From Gammaproteobacteria bacterium (lineage in GTDB: Bacteria > Pseudomonadota > Gammaproteobacteria > Steroidobacterales > GCA-2729495): 54,835 nt of DNA. The notes beneath the pieces were generated by a model that was not told the DNA's origin, did not search any database, and saw only the letters and a program-made list of their open reading frames with translations. This document shows positions 16,772 to 27,439 of the stretch, one piece after another (within the stretch, counting starts at the first letter, position 1; each line of letters opens with the position of its first letter). The DNA is taken from contig VGVH01000014.1 of the NCBI GenBank assembly GCA_016874095.1, positions 1-54,835 on the forward strand, given 5' to 3'. The translations under genes were made by a program, and so were the position numbers.

Positions 16772-17971
16772 ATGACGAAAGGCCGCGATCTACCACCGCT
16801 GCGACTGCTGCCCGGGGAGGAGCGGCGCATCGAGTCGGGGCACGCGTGGGTGTTCTCCAACGAGGTCGACACGACGAAGACGCCGCTGGGCGACTTCGCG
16901 CCGGGTTCCATGGCGAGCGTGGTGTCCTCGCGCGACCGTTTCCTCGGTTACGCGTACGTCAATCCGCAGGTGCTCATCTGCGCGCGGATCCTGGGTCGCA
17001 ACGCGGCCGAGCCGCCCGGCCGTGCCCTGCTCGAACAGCGGCTGCGGCGCGCGCTCGCATTGCGTGAACGGCTGTACGCACGGCCGTACTACCGGCTCGT
17101 CTACGGCGAGTCCGATGGCCTGCCCGGGCTCGTGCTCGACCGTTACGGCGACCTGGTGGTGGGGCAGTCGGGCACTGCGGGCATCGATGCCATGGCCGAC
17201 GACATCGTGGCGGCGGTGCGCGCCGTCATCGGCGCGAAGCAGTTCGTCTGGAAAAACGACAGTGGCGCGCGCGAGCTCGAGCAGCTGCCTGAGACGGTGA
17301 CGGCTGACAGCGGCGCTGTCCCGGACGAGACAGGAGTCGAGGAAAACGGACTTTCCTTTCGCGCGCCGCTCGCCGCCGGCCAGAAGACCGGTTGGTTCTA
17401 CGACCAGACCGGCAACCGCGCGATGCTGCGCCGTCACGTGAAGGGTGCGCGCGTGCTCGATGTCTGCAGCTACGTGGGCGGGTGGGGAATCAGCGCGGCC
17501 GAGAACGGCGCGCGCGACGTGCTGTGCGTCGACGCCTCGGCGACCGCGCTCGGCTACGTCGAACGCGCCGCAACCGCGCGCTCGCTGCCGGTGCGAACCC
17601 TGCGTGGCGACGCCTTCGACGCGCTCGAGGACCTCGCCGCAGCGGGCGAGCGCTACGACGTCGTGGTCCTCGATCCACCGGCGTTCATCAAGCGCCGCAA
17701 GCAGGCTGCGAAGGGCGAAGCTGCCTACCGCCGCCTCAATCAGCTCGGCCTGCAGCTCGTCGCCGACGACGGGCTGCTGGTATCCTGCTCCTGCTCCTAC
17801 CACCTCGAGCCGCAGTCCTTGCTCGACGCCCTGCAGAAGGCGGCGCGCAACACGGGCCGCTTCGTGCAGGTCATCGAGACCGGCGGCCAGGCGCCGGATC
17901 ACCCGGTGCATCCCGCGATTCCGGAGACGCGTTACCTCAAGGCGTTTTTCTGCCGGGTGACTCAGGAGTAA
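16772..17971 (+). CDS. rlmI: 23S rRNA (cytosine-1962-C5) methyltransferase RlmI
   Basis: RlmI methylates C1962 of 23S rRNA using SAM. The 399-residue protein has an N-terminal PUA-like domain (LRLLPGEERRIESGHAWVFS), an RlmI-type middle region (YGESDGLPGLVLDRYGD and GWFYDQTGNR) and a Rossmann domain. The SAM motif is VLDVCSYVGGWGI, VVLDPPAFIKRRK is the DPP loop, and the catalytic Cys lies in LVSCSCSYHL. Length matches E. coli RlmI (396). It stands alone behind its own -10-like element. Confidence 0.95.
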   Translation: MTKGRDLPPLRLLPGEERRIESGHAWVFSNEVDTTKTPLGDFAPGSMASVVSSRDRFLGYAYVNPQVLICARILGRNAAEPPGRALLEQRLRRALALRERLYARPYYRLVYGESDGLPGLVLDRYGDLVVGQSGTAGIDAMADDIVAAVRAVIGAKQFVWKNDSGARELEQLPETVTADSGAVPDETGVEENGLSFRAPLAAGQKTGWFYDQTGNRAMLRRHVKGARVLDVCSYVGGWGISAAENGARDVLCVDASATALGYVERAATARSLPVRTLRGDAFDALEDLAAAGERYDVVVLDPPAFIKRRKQAAKGEAAYRRLNQLGLQLVADDGLLVSCSCSYHLEPQSLLDALQKAARNTGRFVQVIETGGQAPDHPVHPAIPETRYLKAFFCRVTQE

Positions 17972-18033
17972 CGAGTCGAGTGGCGCCGAACGCAGGCATA
18001 CTGGCCGCGGGGATCCAGGCGGGAGTGGCAGTC

Positions 18034-19410
18034 ATGGGGATAGGCGGACCACGCAAGTCACTCGAGGACATCCGTCGTATCGCGGCGGCCCGGCACCTCG
18101 AGCGCACGCTCGGTCCGTGGCAACTCGCCGGCATCGGCATCGGCGCCATCATCGGCATGGGCATCTACACGCTGACCGGCGTGGGCGCCGGGAATGCCGG
18201 GCCGGCAGTGATCCTGTCGTTCGCAGTCGCTGGCCTGGTCTGCGCGGCGGCGTCGCTCGCTTATGCGGAGATGGCCTGCCTCATGCCGGTTGCAGGCTCG
18301 GCCTATACCTATTCCTATGTGGTGCTGGGCCAACTGATCGCCTGGGTAGTGGGCTGGAGCCTGTTCCTGGAGTACGCCCTCGCCTGCTCCGCCGTTGCCG
18401 TCGGCTGGTCGGCCTACTTCGCCGGCCTCATGCAGTCGATCGGCTGGACCATCGACCCGCAGTGGCTCAAGGGTCCGGGCAACGGCGGCACGTTCAATGT
18501 GCCTGCGGCCGCGGTGTCGATCGCCGTTGCCGTGCTCCTCACGCTCGGCACGAAGGAAAGCGCCCGCCTGAACACCGTGCTGGTCGGCGTGAAACTGGTC
18601 GCGCTCTGCACCTTCGTCGTGTTCGCGCTGCGCGGCTTCGATGCGGGCAACCTGGAGCCCTTCGCGCCCTTCGGCACCACCGGCGTCCTGACCGCGGCAG
18701 CACTGGTGTTCTTCGCCTTCTTCGGCTTCGATGCCGTTTCCACCGCCGCGGAGGAAGCGCGCGATCCGGGCCGGGACATGAAGTTCGGGATCGTGGGATC
18801 GATGCTGGTCTGCACGCTGCTCTACATGGTCGTGGCGCTCGCTGCGGTGGCGGCACTGCGCTGGGACCTCTTCGCCAGCAATGCCGAGCCGCTGGCCCAT
18901 GTCCTGCGCAGCACCGGCTATACGACGGTGGCCAACCTTGTGGCCACCGCTGCCATCTGCGCGACCCCCTCGGTGCTGATGAGCCTGATGTTCGGGCAGA
19001 CGCGGGTCTCGTTCGCGATGACCCGCGACGGCCTGCTGCCACGGCAGCTCTCGGCCGTGCACCCGCGGTTTCACACGCCGCACGTCATCACGCTGCTGAC
19101 CGGCGTCGGGGTGGCGGTGGTCGCGGGCGGATTCCGCCTCGACGAGATCGCGGCGCTGGCAAACGCCGGGACCCTTTGTGCTTTCGTCGCCGTGGCCGTG
19201 TCGATGCTGGTGCTGCGCCGGCGCGAGCCGGGGCTGCAGCGCGATTTCGCCTGCCCGGCGCCCTGGCTGGTCGGGCCGCTCGCCGTCATCGGCTGCACGG
19301 GCCTGTTCTTCTACCTCGGCCAGACCACCATCCTGTTCTTCCTCCTCTGGCACGCGATCGGCCTCGCGTGGTACTTCGCCGCCGGCCGACGCGGCAGCAC
19401 CGCCGCCTGA
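18034..19410 (+). CDS. APC-family amino acid permease (cationic amino acid type)
   Basis: This is a 458-residue inner-membrane transporter with about 12-13 membrane segments. The first helix carries the APC signature GIGIGAIIGMGIYTLTGVGAG. The FFAFFGFDAVSTAAEEARDP motif in the middle is typical of YfnA/CAT-like permeases for basic or small neutral amino acids. The ATG at 18034 is preceded by GGGAG nine bases upstream; GTG codons at 17980 and 18025 are less likely alternatives. It ends one base before the stop of the convergent permease gene at 19412. Confidence 0.9.
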   Translation: MGIGGPRKSLEDIRRIAAARHLERTLGPWQLAGIGIGAIIGMGIYTLTGVGAGNAGPAVILSFAVAGLVCAAASLAYAEMACLMPVAGSAYTYSYVVLGQLIAWVVGWSLFLEYALACSAVAVGWSAYFAGLMQSIGWTIDPQWLKGPGNGGTFNVPAAAVSIAVAVLLTLGTKESARLNTVLVGVKLVALCTFVVFALRGFDAGNLEPFAPFGTTGVLTAAALVFFAFFGFDAVSTAAEEARDPGRDMKFGIVGSMLVCTLLYMVVALAAVAALRWDLFASNAEPLAHVLRSTGYTTVANLVATAAICATPSVLMSLMFGQTRVSFAMTRDGLLPRQLSAVHPRFHTPHVITLLTGVGVAVVAGGFRLDEIAALANAGTLCAFVAVAVSMLVLRRREPGLQRDFACPAPWLVGPLAVIGCTGLFFYLGQTTILFFLLWHAIGLAWYFAAGRRGSTAA

Positions 19411-19411
19411 T

Positions 19412-20611
19412 CTACTCGGCGCGCAGCGCCTCGACCGGGTCCAGCTCCGCGGCACTGTGGGCCGGCAGCACGCCGGCCACGAGTCCGATCATCACCGCAA
19501 CCAGCTCGGCCGCTATCGCATAGGGCAGCGAGAGGCTGACCGGCAGCGCCGGCACCAGCGCCTGCAGCAGGGCGACGATCGACGCGCCGGCCAGCAATCC
19601 GCCGACACCCCCGAGCGCCGCCAGCATCATCGACTCGCCGAGGAAGATCCGGCGGACCTGCTCCCGGCCGGCACCGACCGCCCGCAGCAAGCCGATCTCC
19701 GCCGTGCGCTCGCGCACCGCGATGGTCATGATCGTGAAGATGCCGACGCCGCCGACCAGCAGCGAGATGCCCCCGAGGGCCGCCACCGCGAAAGTCACCA
19801 CGTCGAGCACGCTGCCCAGGACGTCGAGCATCTGCTCCTGCGTCGTGATGGTGAAGTCGAGCCCGCCGTGCCGGGCAAGCAGCAGGCGCTCGATGCTGGC
19901 CTTCACCTCGCTGGCAGACGCTGACTTGTCGTACAGCACATCGATCTCGAAGAGACCCTCGCGGTTGTACATCTCCAGTGCGCGCGCGGTGGGGATGTAG
20001 ACCGTGTCGTCCAGATCGAAGCCGAGGACCTGCCCCTTCGGCTCCATCACGCCGACGACCCGGTAGCGCTCGCCGCCGATGCGAACGGTCTCGCCCAGCG
20101 GATTGCGCTCGCCGTAGAGCTCGTGTCGCAGCTTGCTGCCCAGCACGGCGAGCGGGCGAGGCGCACGCGGATCGTCCGGCGGCAGAAAGTTGCCGAGCGC
20201 GACCCGGAAACTGAACGCCGTCGCCATGTCCGAGCCGCACCCGGTGACGGTCGTGTGGCGCTCGCGGCCGTTGGCCTCCACCGAGCCCGTGCCCTGCACG
20301 ACAGGCACCGTGTTCAACACGTACGGCAGGCGCTTCAACGCCTCCGAATCGTCCATCGTCAGCGGCCGCACGCTGTTGAACATGCCGGGCGAGGCACCAA
20401 ACGTCGTCGCTCGGCCCGAGTTGATCGCGATGATGTTGGTGCCGAATTGGGTGAACTGGTTGAGTACGTACTGGTGGAGCCCCTCTCCTATCGATGTCAG
20501 CAGCACGACGGCGGTAACACCGATGCCGATGCCGAGTGCGGTCAGGCTGCTGCGCAGCCGGTGGGCAGCTGCGGAACGGACCGTGAAGCGCAGGAGGTCG
20601 CGGGCTTCCAT
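19412..20611 (-). CDS. MacB-like ABC permease 2
   Basis: This is a 399-residue FtsX/MacB-type permease. It has an N-terminal membrane helix (LTALGIGIGVTAVVLLTSIG, about 20-40), a periplasmic domain, three C-terminal helices and the RERTAEIGLLRAVGA motif near residue 295. It is the last gene of the 23676-19412 operon and starts seven bases after the stop of permease 1. Two non-identical permeases in one operon suggest a heterodimeric exporter. The start MEARDLLRF fits the family. Confidence 0.9.
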   Translation of the reverse strand: MEARDLLRFTVRSAAAHRLRSSLTALGIGIGVTAVVLLTSIGEGLHQYVLNQFTQFGTNIIAINSGRATTFGASPGMFNSVRPLTMDDSEALKRLPYVLNTVPVVQGTGSVEANGRERHTTVTGCGSDMATAFSFRVALGNFLPPDDPRAPRPLAVLGSKLRHELYGERNPLGETVRIGGERYRVVGVMEPKGQVLGFDLDDTVYIPTARALEMYNREGLFEIDVLYDKSASASEVKASIERLLLARHGGLDFTITTQEQMLDVLGSVLDVVTFAVAALGGISLLVGGVGIFTIMTIAVRERTAEIGLLRAVGAGREQVRRIFLGESMMLAALGGVGGLLAGASIVALLQALVPALPVSLSLPYAIAAELVAVMIGLVAGVLPAHSAAELDPVEALRAE

Positions 20612-20618
20612 GTACGGC

Positions 20619-21823
20619 CTAACGACCCGCGAGCGCCGCGATCGGATCGAGTCGCGCTGCACGCCGGGCCGGGAGGATGCCGAAGACGATGCCGCAGCCA
20701 ATGGCGATGAGGACTGCGCCCAGCACGGCCCAGGCCGGCGGCGCGAAGTCGAGGCCGGGATACAGGCCGCGCAGCGCGCCGATCGCGGCGAAGCCCGCCA
20801 TCAGGCCGACTGCAGCGCCGAACAGGGCCAGGATCACGGCTTCGGTGAGGAACAGCCGCGTCACCTGCCTGCGGCTGGCGCCCAGCGCCTTGAGCAGGCC
20901 GATCTCCCTGGTGCGCTGGCTGACCGACACCAGCATCACGTTCATGATGAGCACGCCTGCAACCAAGAGGCTGACGGAGGCGATACCCGCGAGCGCGCCG
21001 GTGAGCGCGCCGAAGATGTCATCGAAAGTCGACAGCACCGAGTCCTGCGCGATCACCGTGATGTCGACCTGTCCGCGGTGTCGCTCCGCGACGATACGCT
21101 CGATATCAAGGCGGCCCGGCAGCACCGCTTCCCTGCCCCTGGCCTGGACCAGCACGCGAAAGAGCCCCGGAGCGTTCAGCAGCTGCTGGGCCGAGGCGAC
21201 CGGCATGATCACCAGTTCGTCGACGTTGACCATGATCGACATGCCCTGCGCCGCCAGCACGCCGACCACGCGGCAGCGACGTTCGCCGACGCGCAGCCAC
21301 TGACCGACCGGCACGACGCCACCCAGTATTTCGCGCCGGATCGTGTCGCCGATGACGCATTCGGGCGAGGCGAGGTCCCAGTCCTGGTCGCGGATGAACT
21401 CGCCCAGGCCGAGCTTCCAGTTGCGCACCTCGAGCAAAGACGCTGTTGCACCCATCACCGTGATCTCGCGCTCCATGCCGGCGAACGACACAGTCGCTGC
21501 CCCGATGACGAGCGGCGCGATCTTCGCCACGTGCGGGCTGCGCAGGATCGCGCGGGCATCCTCCAGCGTCAGGTCCCGCGGCGTCTCGCCCGCCATGAGC
21601 CCCGGACCCAACCCCGTGGTCTCGACGCGACCGGGCAGTACGATCAGCAGGTGCGTGCCAAGTGAGCGGAACTCGCCGGACACGAAGCGTCGCGCGCCTT
21701 CGCCGAGGGAGGTCAGCACCAGGACTGCCGCGACCCCGATGGCGGTGGCGAGCAGCATCATCCCCGTGCGCAGCGGATAGCGGACCAGCGCCGCGAACGC
21801 CACCCGCGTGGAATCGACGAACG

Positions 21824-21827
<4 letters not shown>
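20619..21827 (-). CDS. MacB-like ABC permease 1
   Basis: This is a 402-residue inner-membrane permease with the same architecture as its downstream partner: helix near 25-45 (GMMLLATAIGVAAVLVLTSL), MacB-PCD periplasmic domain, SQRTREIGLLKALGAS motif and three C-terminal helices ending ILPARRAARLDPIAAL. The ATG (21827) overlaps the ATPase stop in an ATGA quartet. It would work with the ATPase and HlyD-like adaptor in export of a lipid, peptide or drug; the cargo is unknown. Confidence 0.92.
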
Positions 21828-22512
<685 letters not shown>

Positions 22513-22516
<4 letters not shown>

Positions 22517-23676
22517 GGCCGCGCGGCGCTGAGCTCGCGCGCGGCGCGGGCGCCGTCGACGACACCCTCGCGATCGAGGGACAGCACCACCAGGTCTCCG
22601 GCCTGCAGGCCTTCCACAACTTCAGTGTGTTCCCAGTTCGCCACGCCAATGCGGACATCGCGGCGGCGCAGGACACCGGCGGCCTCGTCGAGGAGCAGCA
22701 CGCGACCGCCCTCGATCACCGCTTGCGTCGGGACGCGCAGCACGCCGGTGCGGGTATCGAGTATCACTTCCACGTCAGCGCTGTAGCCCGGCAGCAGGTT
22801 GCTGGCCTGCGGGTTCTCGATCTCCGCCTCGATCTCCACCGTGCGCGCCTGCTTCTCGGCGTCGAGCACGTAGGGTGCCACCCGGCGCACGAAGCCGGGA
22901 AATTGCTTGCCCGGAAACGCGTCGAGCGTGATGCGCGCACGCTGGCCGGCGCGGACAGCGGGTGCGTCGACTTCGTCGATGGGCGCGGAAATGTACAGGC
23001 AGCTGTTGTCGACGACGTCGACCGTCGGCGGCGTCGGCACGCCCACCGGTGAGGGCGTCACGAATTCACCCAGCTCGCCGTTGATTTCCGCGATGACGCC
23101 GTCGAATGGCGCTCGCAGTATCGTGCGCTCGAGGTTGGCGCGGGCGACGTCGACACGCGCATCGGCGACGCGGGCATTCTCGCGAGCCGCCGAGCAGGCA
23201 GCCGTGCGCGACTCAGCTTCGCCAGCGGCACGCTCGGCCTGCTCCTCGGAGATGAGCCGGTCGGCAAGCAGCCGGGCGGCGCGCTTCGCCTCGCGGACCG
23301 CTACGTCCGCAGTCGCGCAAGCCTCCCGCGTGCGGGCGTCCGCAGCGACGCGATCCCGGCCCTGCAACTCCACCTGGGCACGGACGTCGTCGTTCCAGAG
23401 CTCGAGCAGCACGTCGCCCTTTTTCACGGCATCGCCCTTGCGCACCGGCAGGCGGGCGATCTGGCCACCGAGCGGCGGCGCGAGTCGCGCCCGGTTGCAG
23501 GCGTCCACGGTGCCCGCGCGCGTGTTCGACACCGTGGCGGCGACGTCGCCGCTCTGCACGGACGCGACGGCCACACGGACGGCCTTAGGGCGCGTGGCCC
23601 AACCGATACCGGCCAGGACAACCGCCAGCGCGAAGACGGCGAGGACGATACGGCGGGTGGTGGCACGGGATGGCAC
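22513..23676 (-). CDS. Membrane fusion protein (HlyD/MacA-like adaptor)
   Basis: This 387-residue periplasmic adaptor is anchored by an N-terminal helix (IVLAVFALAVVLAGIGWA). A biotinyl-lipoyl half-motif (GQIARLPVRKGDAVKKGDVL), an alpha-hairpin rich in Ala, Arg and Glu (about 95-175), the second lipoyl half (ERTILRAPFDGVIAEI) and beta-barrel domains follow. It begins with GTG 23676. It is the first gene of the efflux operon. No outer-membrane channel gene is linked, so a TolC-type partner must be elsewhere. Confidence 0.92.
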
Positions 23677-23746
23677 GTGGTGATCTCCGATCGGCTGCGC
23701 ACGGGCAGTATACGGCGCGGGTTCGCGCTCGAGGCGCCGCGCGCCC

Positions 23747-23752
23747 TATGAT
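23747..23752 (+). promoter_or_regulatory. -10-like TATGAT six bases before the radical SAM gene
   Basis: TATGAT ends six bases before ATG 23759, the same element and spacing as before 8883. No ribosome site is visible between them. Confidence 0.4.
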
Positions 23753-23758
23753 GCCTCC

Positions 23759-24835
23759 ATGGGCAGTACGGAAAACCCGATACGGGGGCGTGGCAGCCCC
23801 AGCCGGATCGAAGGCCGATTCGCACGCACCACGCGCGAATCGGCAGCGGATACCGAGGCCTTGATCGAAGACGGGCAGCGGCGCGGTCCGGATACGCAGC
23901 TCATGGTGGAGAATGCGCGCAGCATCGTCTCGCGCAACCAGTCGCCGGACGTGCCGTTCGCCCAGTCGATCAACCCGTACCGCGGCTGCGAGCACGGCTG
24001 CATCTACTGCTACGCGCGTCCTTCGCACGCGTACATGGACCTGTCGCCCGGCATCGACTTCGAGACCCGGATCTTCTGGAAGCCGGATGCAGCCGACCTG
24101 TTGCGCGCTGAACTGGCGAAGCCGGGCTACACCTGCGACACGATGGCCCTGGGCTCGAATACCGACTGCTACCAGCCGGCCGAGCGCGAACTGCAGGTGA
24201 CGCGACGGATCCTCGAGGTTCTGGCCGAGTGCCGGCATCCCGTGGCGATCGTCACGAAGTCGGCGCTGGTCGAGCGCGACATCGACATCCTCGCACCGAT
24301 GGCGGCAGCGGGACTGGCACGCGTGATGATCTCGGTGACGACCCTGGACGACGAACTGAAGCGCCGGATGGAGCCGCGCACTGCGGGACCGTCACGGCGA
24401 CTGGAGACCATACGACGGCTCAGCGAGGCCGGCATACCGGTGGGCGTGCTGGCGGCACCGGTGATCCCGGCACTGAACGATCACGAGCTGGAATCGATAT
24501 TGTCAGCCGGTGCCCGCGCGGGCGCGAAGAGCGCCGGCTACATCCTGTTGCGCCTGCCCCATGAAGTGGCGCCCCTGTTCTCCGAATGGCTGGAGCAGCA
24601 CTACCCGCTGCGCCGTTCCCACGTGCTCAACCAGATCAGCCGGATGCGCAACGGCGCGCTCAGCGATCCACGCTTCGGCAGCCGCATGCGCGGCAGCGGC
24701 CCCCTGGCATCGCTGCTTCGCCAGCGATTCGAGCGCGCCTGCCGGGAGCACGGTCTCAACCGCGCGGAGACACCGCTGGTCAGGGACGGATTCCGGCCAC
24801 CGCGCGCAAGCGGGCCGCAGCTCGGGCTGTTCTGA
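23759..24835 (+). CDS. PA0069-type radical SAM protein
   Basis: This is a 358-residue protein with the radical SAM cluster motif C-x3-C-x2-C (CEHGCIYCYAR, near residues 78-88). It is related to the SplB-like/Rv2578c/PA0069 group, which has the conserved N-terminal NPYRGCEHGC context and the FETRIFWKPDAADLL segment. The [4Fe-4S] cluster would cleave SAM to start radical chemistry. The substrate of this widespread family is not established. The gene stands alone between the efflux operon (divergent) and the HD-GYP gene (convergent). Confidence 0.9.
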   Translation: MGSTENPIRGRGSPSRIEGRFARTTRESAADTEALIEDGQRRGPDTQLMVENARSIVSRNQSPDVPFAQSINPYRGCEHGCIYCYARPSHAYMDLSPGIDFETRIFWKPDAADLLRAELAKPGYTCDTMALGSNTDCYQPAERELQVTRRILEVLAECRHPVAIVTKSALVERDIDILAPMAAAGLARVMISVTTLDDELKRRMEPRTAGPSRRLETIRRLSEAGIPVGVLAAPVIPALNDHELESILSAGARAGAKSAGYILLRLPHEVAPLFSEWLEQHYPLRRSHVLNQISRMRNGALSDPRFGSRMRGSGPLASLLRQRFERACREHGLNRAETPLVRDGFRPPRASGPQLGLF

Positions 24836-24883
24836 CAGGGTTCGGGCTCAGGCCCGCACGTTGCCCCTTCTGAATGGCTGGGC

Positions 24884-26323
24884 TCAGCCGATGAAGTAGT
24901 TCTTGGGATCGAGCCCGAAGGCGCCGGCCTCGTGGCCGCGGACGATCCAGACGGCGTCAGCGTGGTTCTCGTCGCTTTCGCAGCGGCGCAGGTCGACCGT
25001 GCGGAAGTCATGCAGCGGCTGCTTTCCGGCGTCGAGCACGATCATCACCTTGGGCCGCAGGCGCCTGACGCGATTCTGCTCGATCACGATGCCAATCTCG
25101 CCGCTGTTCATCTCGACCACACTGCCGGTCGGGAACATGCCCATGGCCTGGACGAACTGCTCGACCATTTCCCTCTGGAACTTGCTGCCGGCGAGCGAAT
25201 TCAGCTCGCGGATGGCGTCGTAACTCGACTTGGCGCCTGCCCATGGCCGGTGGCTGATCATCGCGTCGTAGCAATCCACGAGACCGGCGATCCGGGCGTA
25301 GACGGGAATGTCGGCGCCCTTCAGCCCTTTCGGATAGCCGGAACCGTCAGTTCGTTCGTGGTGACCCTCGACCATCGCCAGCACGTCTGCGTTCACACCA
25401 GGCGTGAGTTTCACCATGTTGAGTCCGTGCTGGACATGCTTCTTGACCGCCTCGAATTCCGCCGGGCTCAGCCTGCCCTCGCGGCTCATCATCTCCTCGG
25501 GCAGTTTCGCCTTGCCGATGTCGAGGAGCATGCCGCCCATCGCAAGCGTATCGAGACCCTGGCGATCGAAACCCAGGTGGCGCCCCAGGATTACCGCCCA
25601 GACCGAGGACGCGATCGAGTGGTGATACGCGTACTCGTCGCGCTTGCGCAGGTACAGGAGCCAGGCCATGGCGTCCTGGTTGCGAAGAACGCTGTCGATG
25701 AGCGGCGCAACGGCCGTGCGGACCTTCTCGACATCGATGCCAACTCCGCTGCAAAGACTGCCGAGCACTTCCGTGATCGTGCCCATTGCGGATTCATACG
25801 CGCGCACGGCCTGTGGTGCCTCCTCAGCCGTCGACACGCGATTGCGGTAGGCGCGCTGCCCCAGCAGACCGGCCACTCGGCCGGTGGGATCGATCCGGAT
25901 GATCGCGCGCATGAGGCGCGCGGTCAGGCTGAGCTGTGCGCTGCGTTGCTGCGGCTGGCGCCGGATGACGATGTCCGGCGGCTTGGGCCGCAATGCCATC
26001 GCAACCTTTTCTGCCGGCAGTGACCCGCGCGCAGAGTCAATGTAGACGTGATGGCAGAACTTCCGGAGAAGTTTCAGCTCACTTTCTTCTCTTATCTCGA
26101 ATCCCTGGAACAGGAATGGTGTTTCCAGCCACGGCCGGTCGAGCTGGGCAATGTACATCCCCAGCTGGAGGTCAGCGGTTTCGATTTTCTGGCGGCTGTA
26201 TTGCAAGATCTTCCCCGAAAAACCGGCCGGATATACTGCGCCATAATCGGGCCAGGGCACCCGAGAGCCCGTGGCAGGGATCACATCCCGCCGGCCCGGT
26301 GCGACAACTGTGACCCAGGTCAA
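24884..26323 (-). CDS. DUF3391 plus HD-GYP domain protein with altered HD pair
   Basis: This is a cytosolic signalling protein of up to 479 residues. An N-terminal DUF3391 (LQLGMYIAQLDRPWLETPF) precedes an HD-GYP domain with the HHERTDGSGYP motif (about residues 321-331). HD-GYP proteins hydrolyse cyclic di-GMP. Here the usual H-D-I-G-K reads L-D-I-G-K (near 265), so the His of the metal-binding HD pair is replaced by Leu. Activity may be altered or lost. The ATG at 26323 gives about 39 residues ahead of the domain; a TTG at 26206 with GGGGAAG upstream would give a more typical N-terminus. Confidence 0.85.
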   Translation of the reverse strand: MTWVTVVAPGRRDVIPATGSRVPWPDYGAVYPAGFSGKILQYSRQKIETADLQLGMYIAQLDRPWLETPFLFQGFEIREESELKLLRKFCHHVYIDSARGSLPAEKVAMALRPKPPDIVIRRQPQQRSAQLSLTARLMRAIIRIDPTGRVAGLLGQRAYRNRVSTAEEAPQAVRAYESAMGTITEVLGSLCSGVGIDVEKVRTAVAPLIDSVLRNQDAMAWLLYLRKRDEYAYHHSIASSVWAVILGRHLGFDRQGLDTLAMGGMLLDIGKAKLPEEMMSREGRLSPAEFEAVKKHVQHGLNMVKLTPGVNADVLAMVEGHHERTDGSGYPKGLKGADIPVYARIAGLVDCYDAMISHRPWAGAKSSYDAIRELNSLAGSKFQREMVEQFVQAMGMFPTGSVVEMNSGEIGIVIEQNRVRRLRPKVMIVLDAGKQPLHDFRTVDLRRCESDENHADAVWIVRGHEAGAFGLDPKNYFIG

Positions 26324-26368
26324 ATTGGCCGCTTTGGTCAGTCAGCCCAGGCTGGTCCCGGTGCCGGG

Positions 26369-26397
26369 TTGACAGCTGTTACGGGCTGGCCGATAAA
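26369..26397 (+). promoter_or_regulatory. Sigma-70 promoter for the tandem SDR genes
   Basis: A perfect -35 TTGACA (26369-26374), a 17-bp spacer and a -10-like GATAAA (26392-26397) face the SDR gene pair. Initiation near 26404 would leave a leader of about 29 bases before ATG 26433. This is the best sigma-70-type match I noticed in the window. Confidence 0.65.
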
Positions 26398-26432
26398 CCC
26401 TGCCAACATTCGTGCGGAGCAGGTGCGTGGCA

Positions 26433-27434
26433 ATGAATCGAAGGCAATGGCTGCTGGGCGGAACGGCTGTCGCCGCCACCACGATCGCGGGCTGTGGCCC
26501 GGACGAGGCGCCGATCGTGCGGCCGGAGGGCGTGGCCGTGAGCCCGTTCGGCGCGGATTCGACCGCCGAGGAGGTCACTGCGGGACTGGACCTCAGCGGC
26601 AAGACCGCGCTGATCACCGGGGCAAACTCCGGCCTCGGTCTCGAGACCATGAGGGTGCTGGCGATGCGCGGCGCGACGGTCATCGCCGCTGCTCGGACCA
26701 TCGAGAAGGCCAGGGAAGCAGCAGCCTCCGTGCAGGGGCAGATCATCCCCGCCGCGATCGAACTCACCGACTTCGCCGGGATCGTCGCCGGCACCGATGC
26801 CGTGCGCGCGCTGGGCACGCCGATCGACATGCTGATACTCAACGCCGGCATCATGGCGCTGCCCGAACTCGAGCAGGTCAACGGACTCGAGAAGCAGTTC
26901 GTCACCAATCACCTCGGCCACTTCATCGTCGGCAACCGGCTGCTGCCGCTCGTGCAGGCGGCGCCGCAGGGCCGCGTCGTCGTACTGTCCTCGAGCGGTT
27001 ACCGATGGGCACCGCCGGGGGGCATCGAGTTCGACAACCTGTCGGGGGAACGCGACTACGACCCGAACAAGATGTACGGCCAATCGAAGCTGGCGAACCA
27101 CCTGTTCGTGCGCGAGCTGGCGAAGCGGCTTGCCGGCTCGACGACCACGGCCAATTCCGTCCACCCGGGTGTGATTCTCACCAACCTCGGCCGGCACTTC
27201 CCCGAATGGCAGGTCTTCATCGCGCGGCTGATCGGCTGGACGTTCATGAAATCGATCGAGGCGGGATCGGCCACGACCTGCTACGTCGCGACTGCGCCCG
27301 CGCTCGCCACCGTGAGCGGCCACTACTTCGCGGACTGCAACGCGGAGGTGCCGGGCGGAGAAATGAACAATGACGAACTGGCCGCGCGGCTCTGGCAGGT
27401 GTCGGAAGAACTGACTGCGCCCTATCTCGCCTGA
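26433..27434 (+). CDS. Tat-exported lipoprotein short-chain dehydrogenase 1
   Basis: This is a 333-residue SDR. The N-terminus MNRRQWLLGG carries a twin-arginine motif and TTIAGC a lipobox, so it should be exported folded with its cofactor and lipid-anchored. The SDR core has the nucleotide-binding TGANSGLG, the NAG motif (LILNAGIM), the Ser region VVVLSSSGY and the catalytic YGQSKLAN (YxxxK). It resembles retinol-dehydrogenase-like or protochlorophyllide-reductase-like SDRs. The ATG at 26433 is preferred over an upstream GTG because it begins the Tat signal. The next gene is a close paralogue five bases downstream. Confidence 0.87.
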   Translation: MNRRQWLLGGTAVAATTIAGCGPDEAPIVRPEGVAVSPFGADSTAEEVTAGLDLSGKTALITGANSGLGLETMRVLAMRGATVIAAARTIEKAREAAASVQGQIIPAAIELTDFAGIVAGTDAVRALGTPIDMLILNAGIMALPELEQVNGLEKQFVTNHLGHFIVGNRLLPLVQAAPQGRVVVLSSSGYRWAPPGGIEFDNLSGERDYDPNKMYGQSKLANHLFVRELAKRLAGSTTTANSVHPGVILTNLGRHFPEWQVFIARLIGWTFMKSIEAGSATTCYVATAPALATVSGHYFADCNAEVPGGEMNNDELAARLWQVSEELTAPYLA

Positions 27435-27439
27435 AATCC

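Noticed and set aside
17972-18033. Upstream GTG starts for the amino acid permease (17980, 18025)
   Set aside because: ATG 18034 has a better-placed GGGAG and gives a family-like N-terminus.
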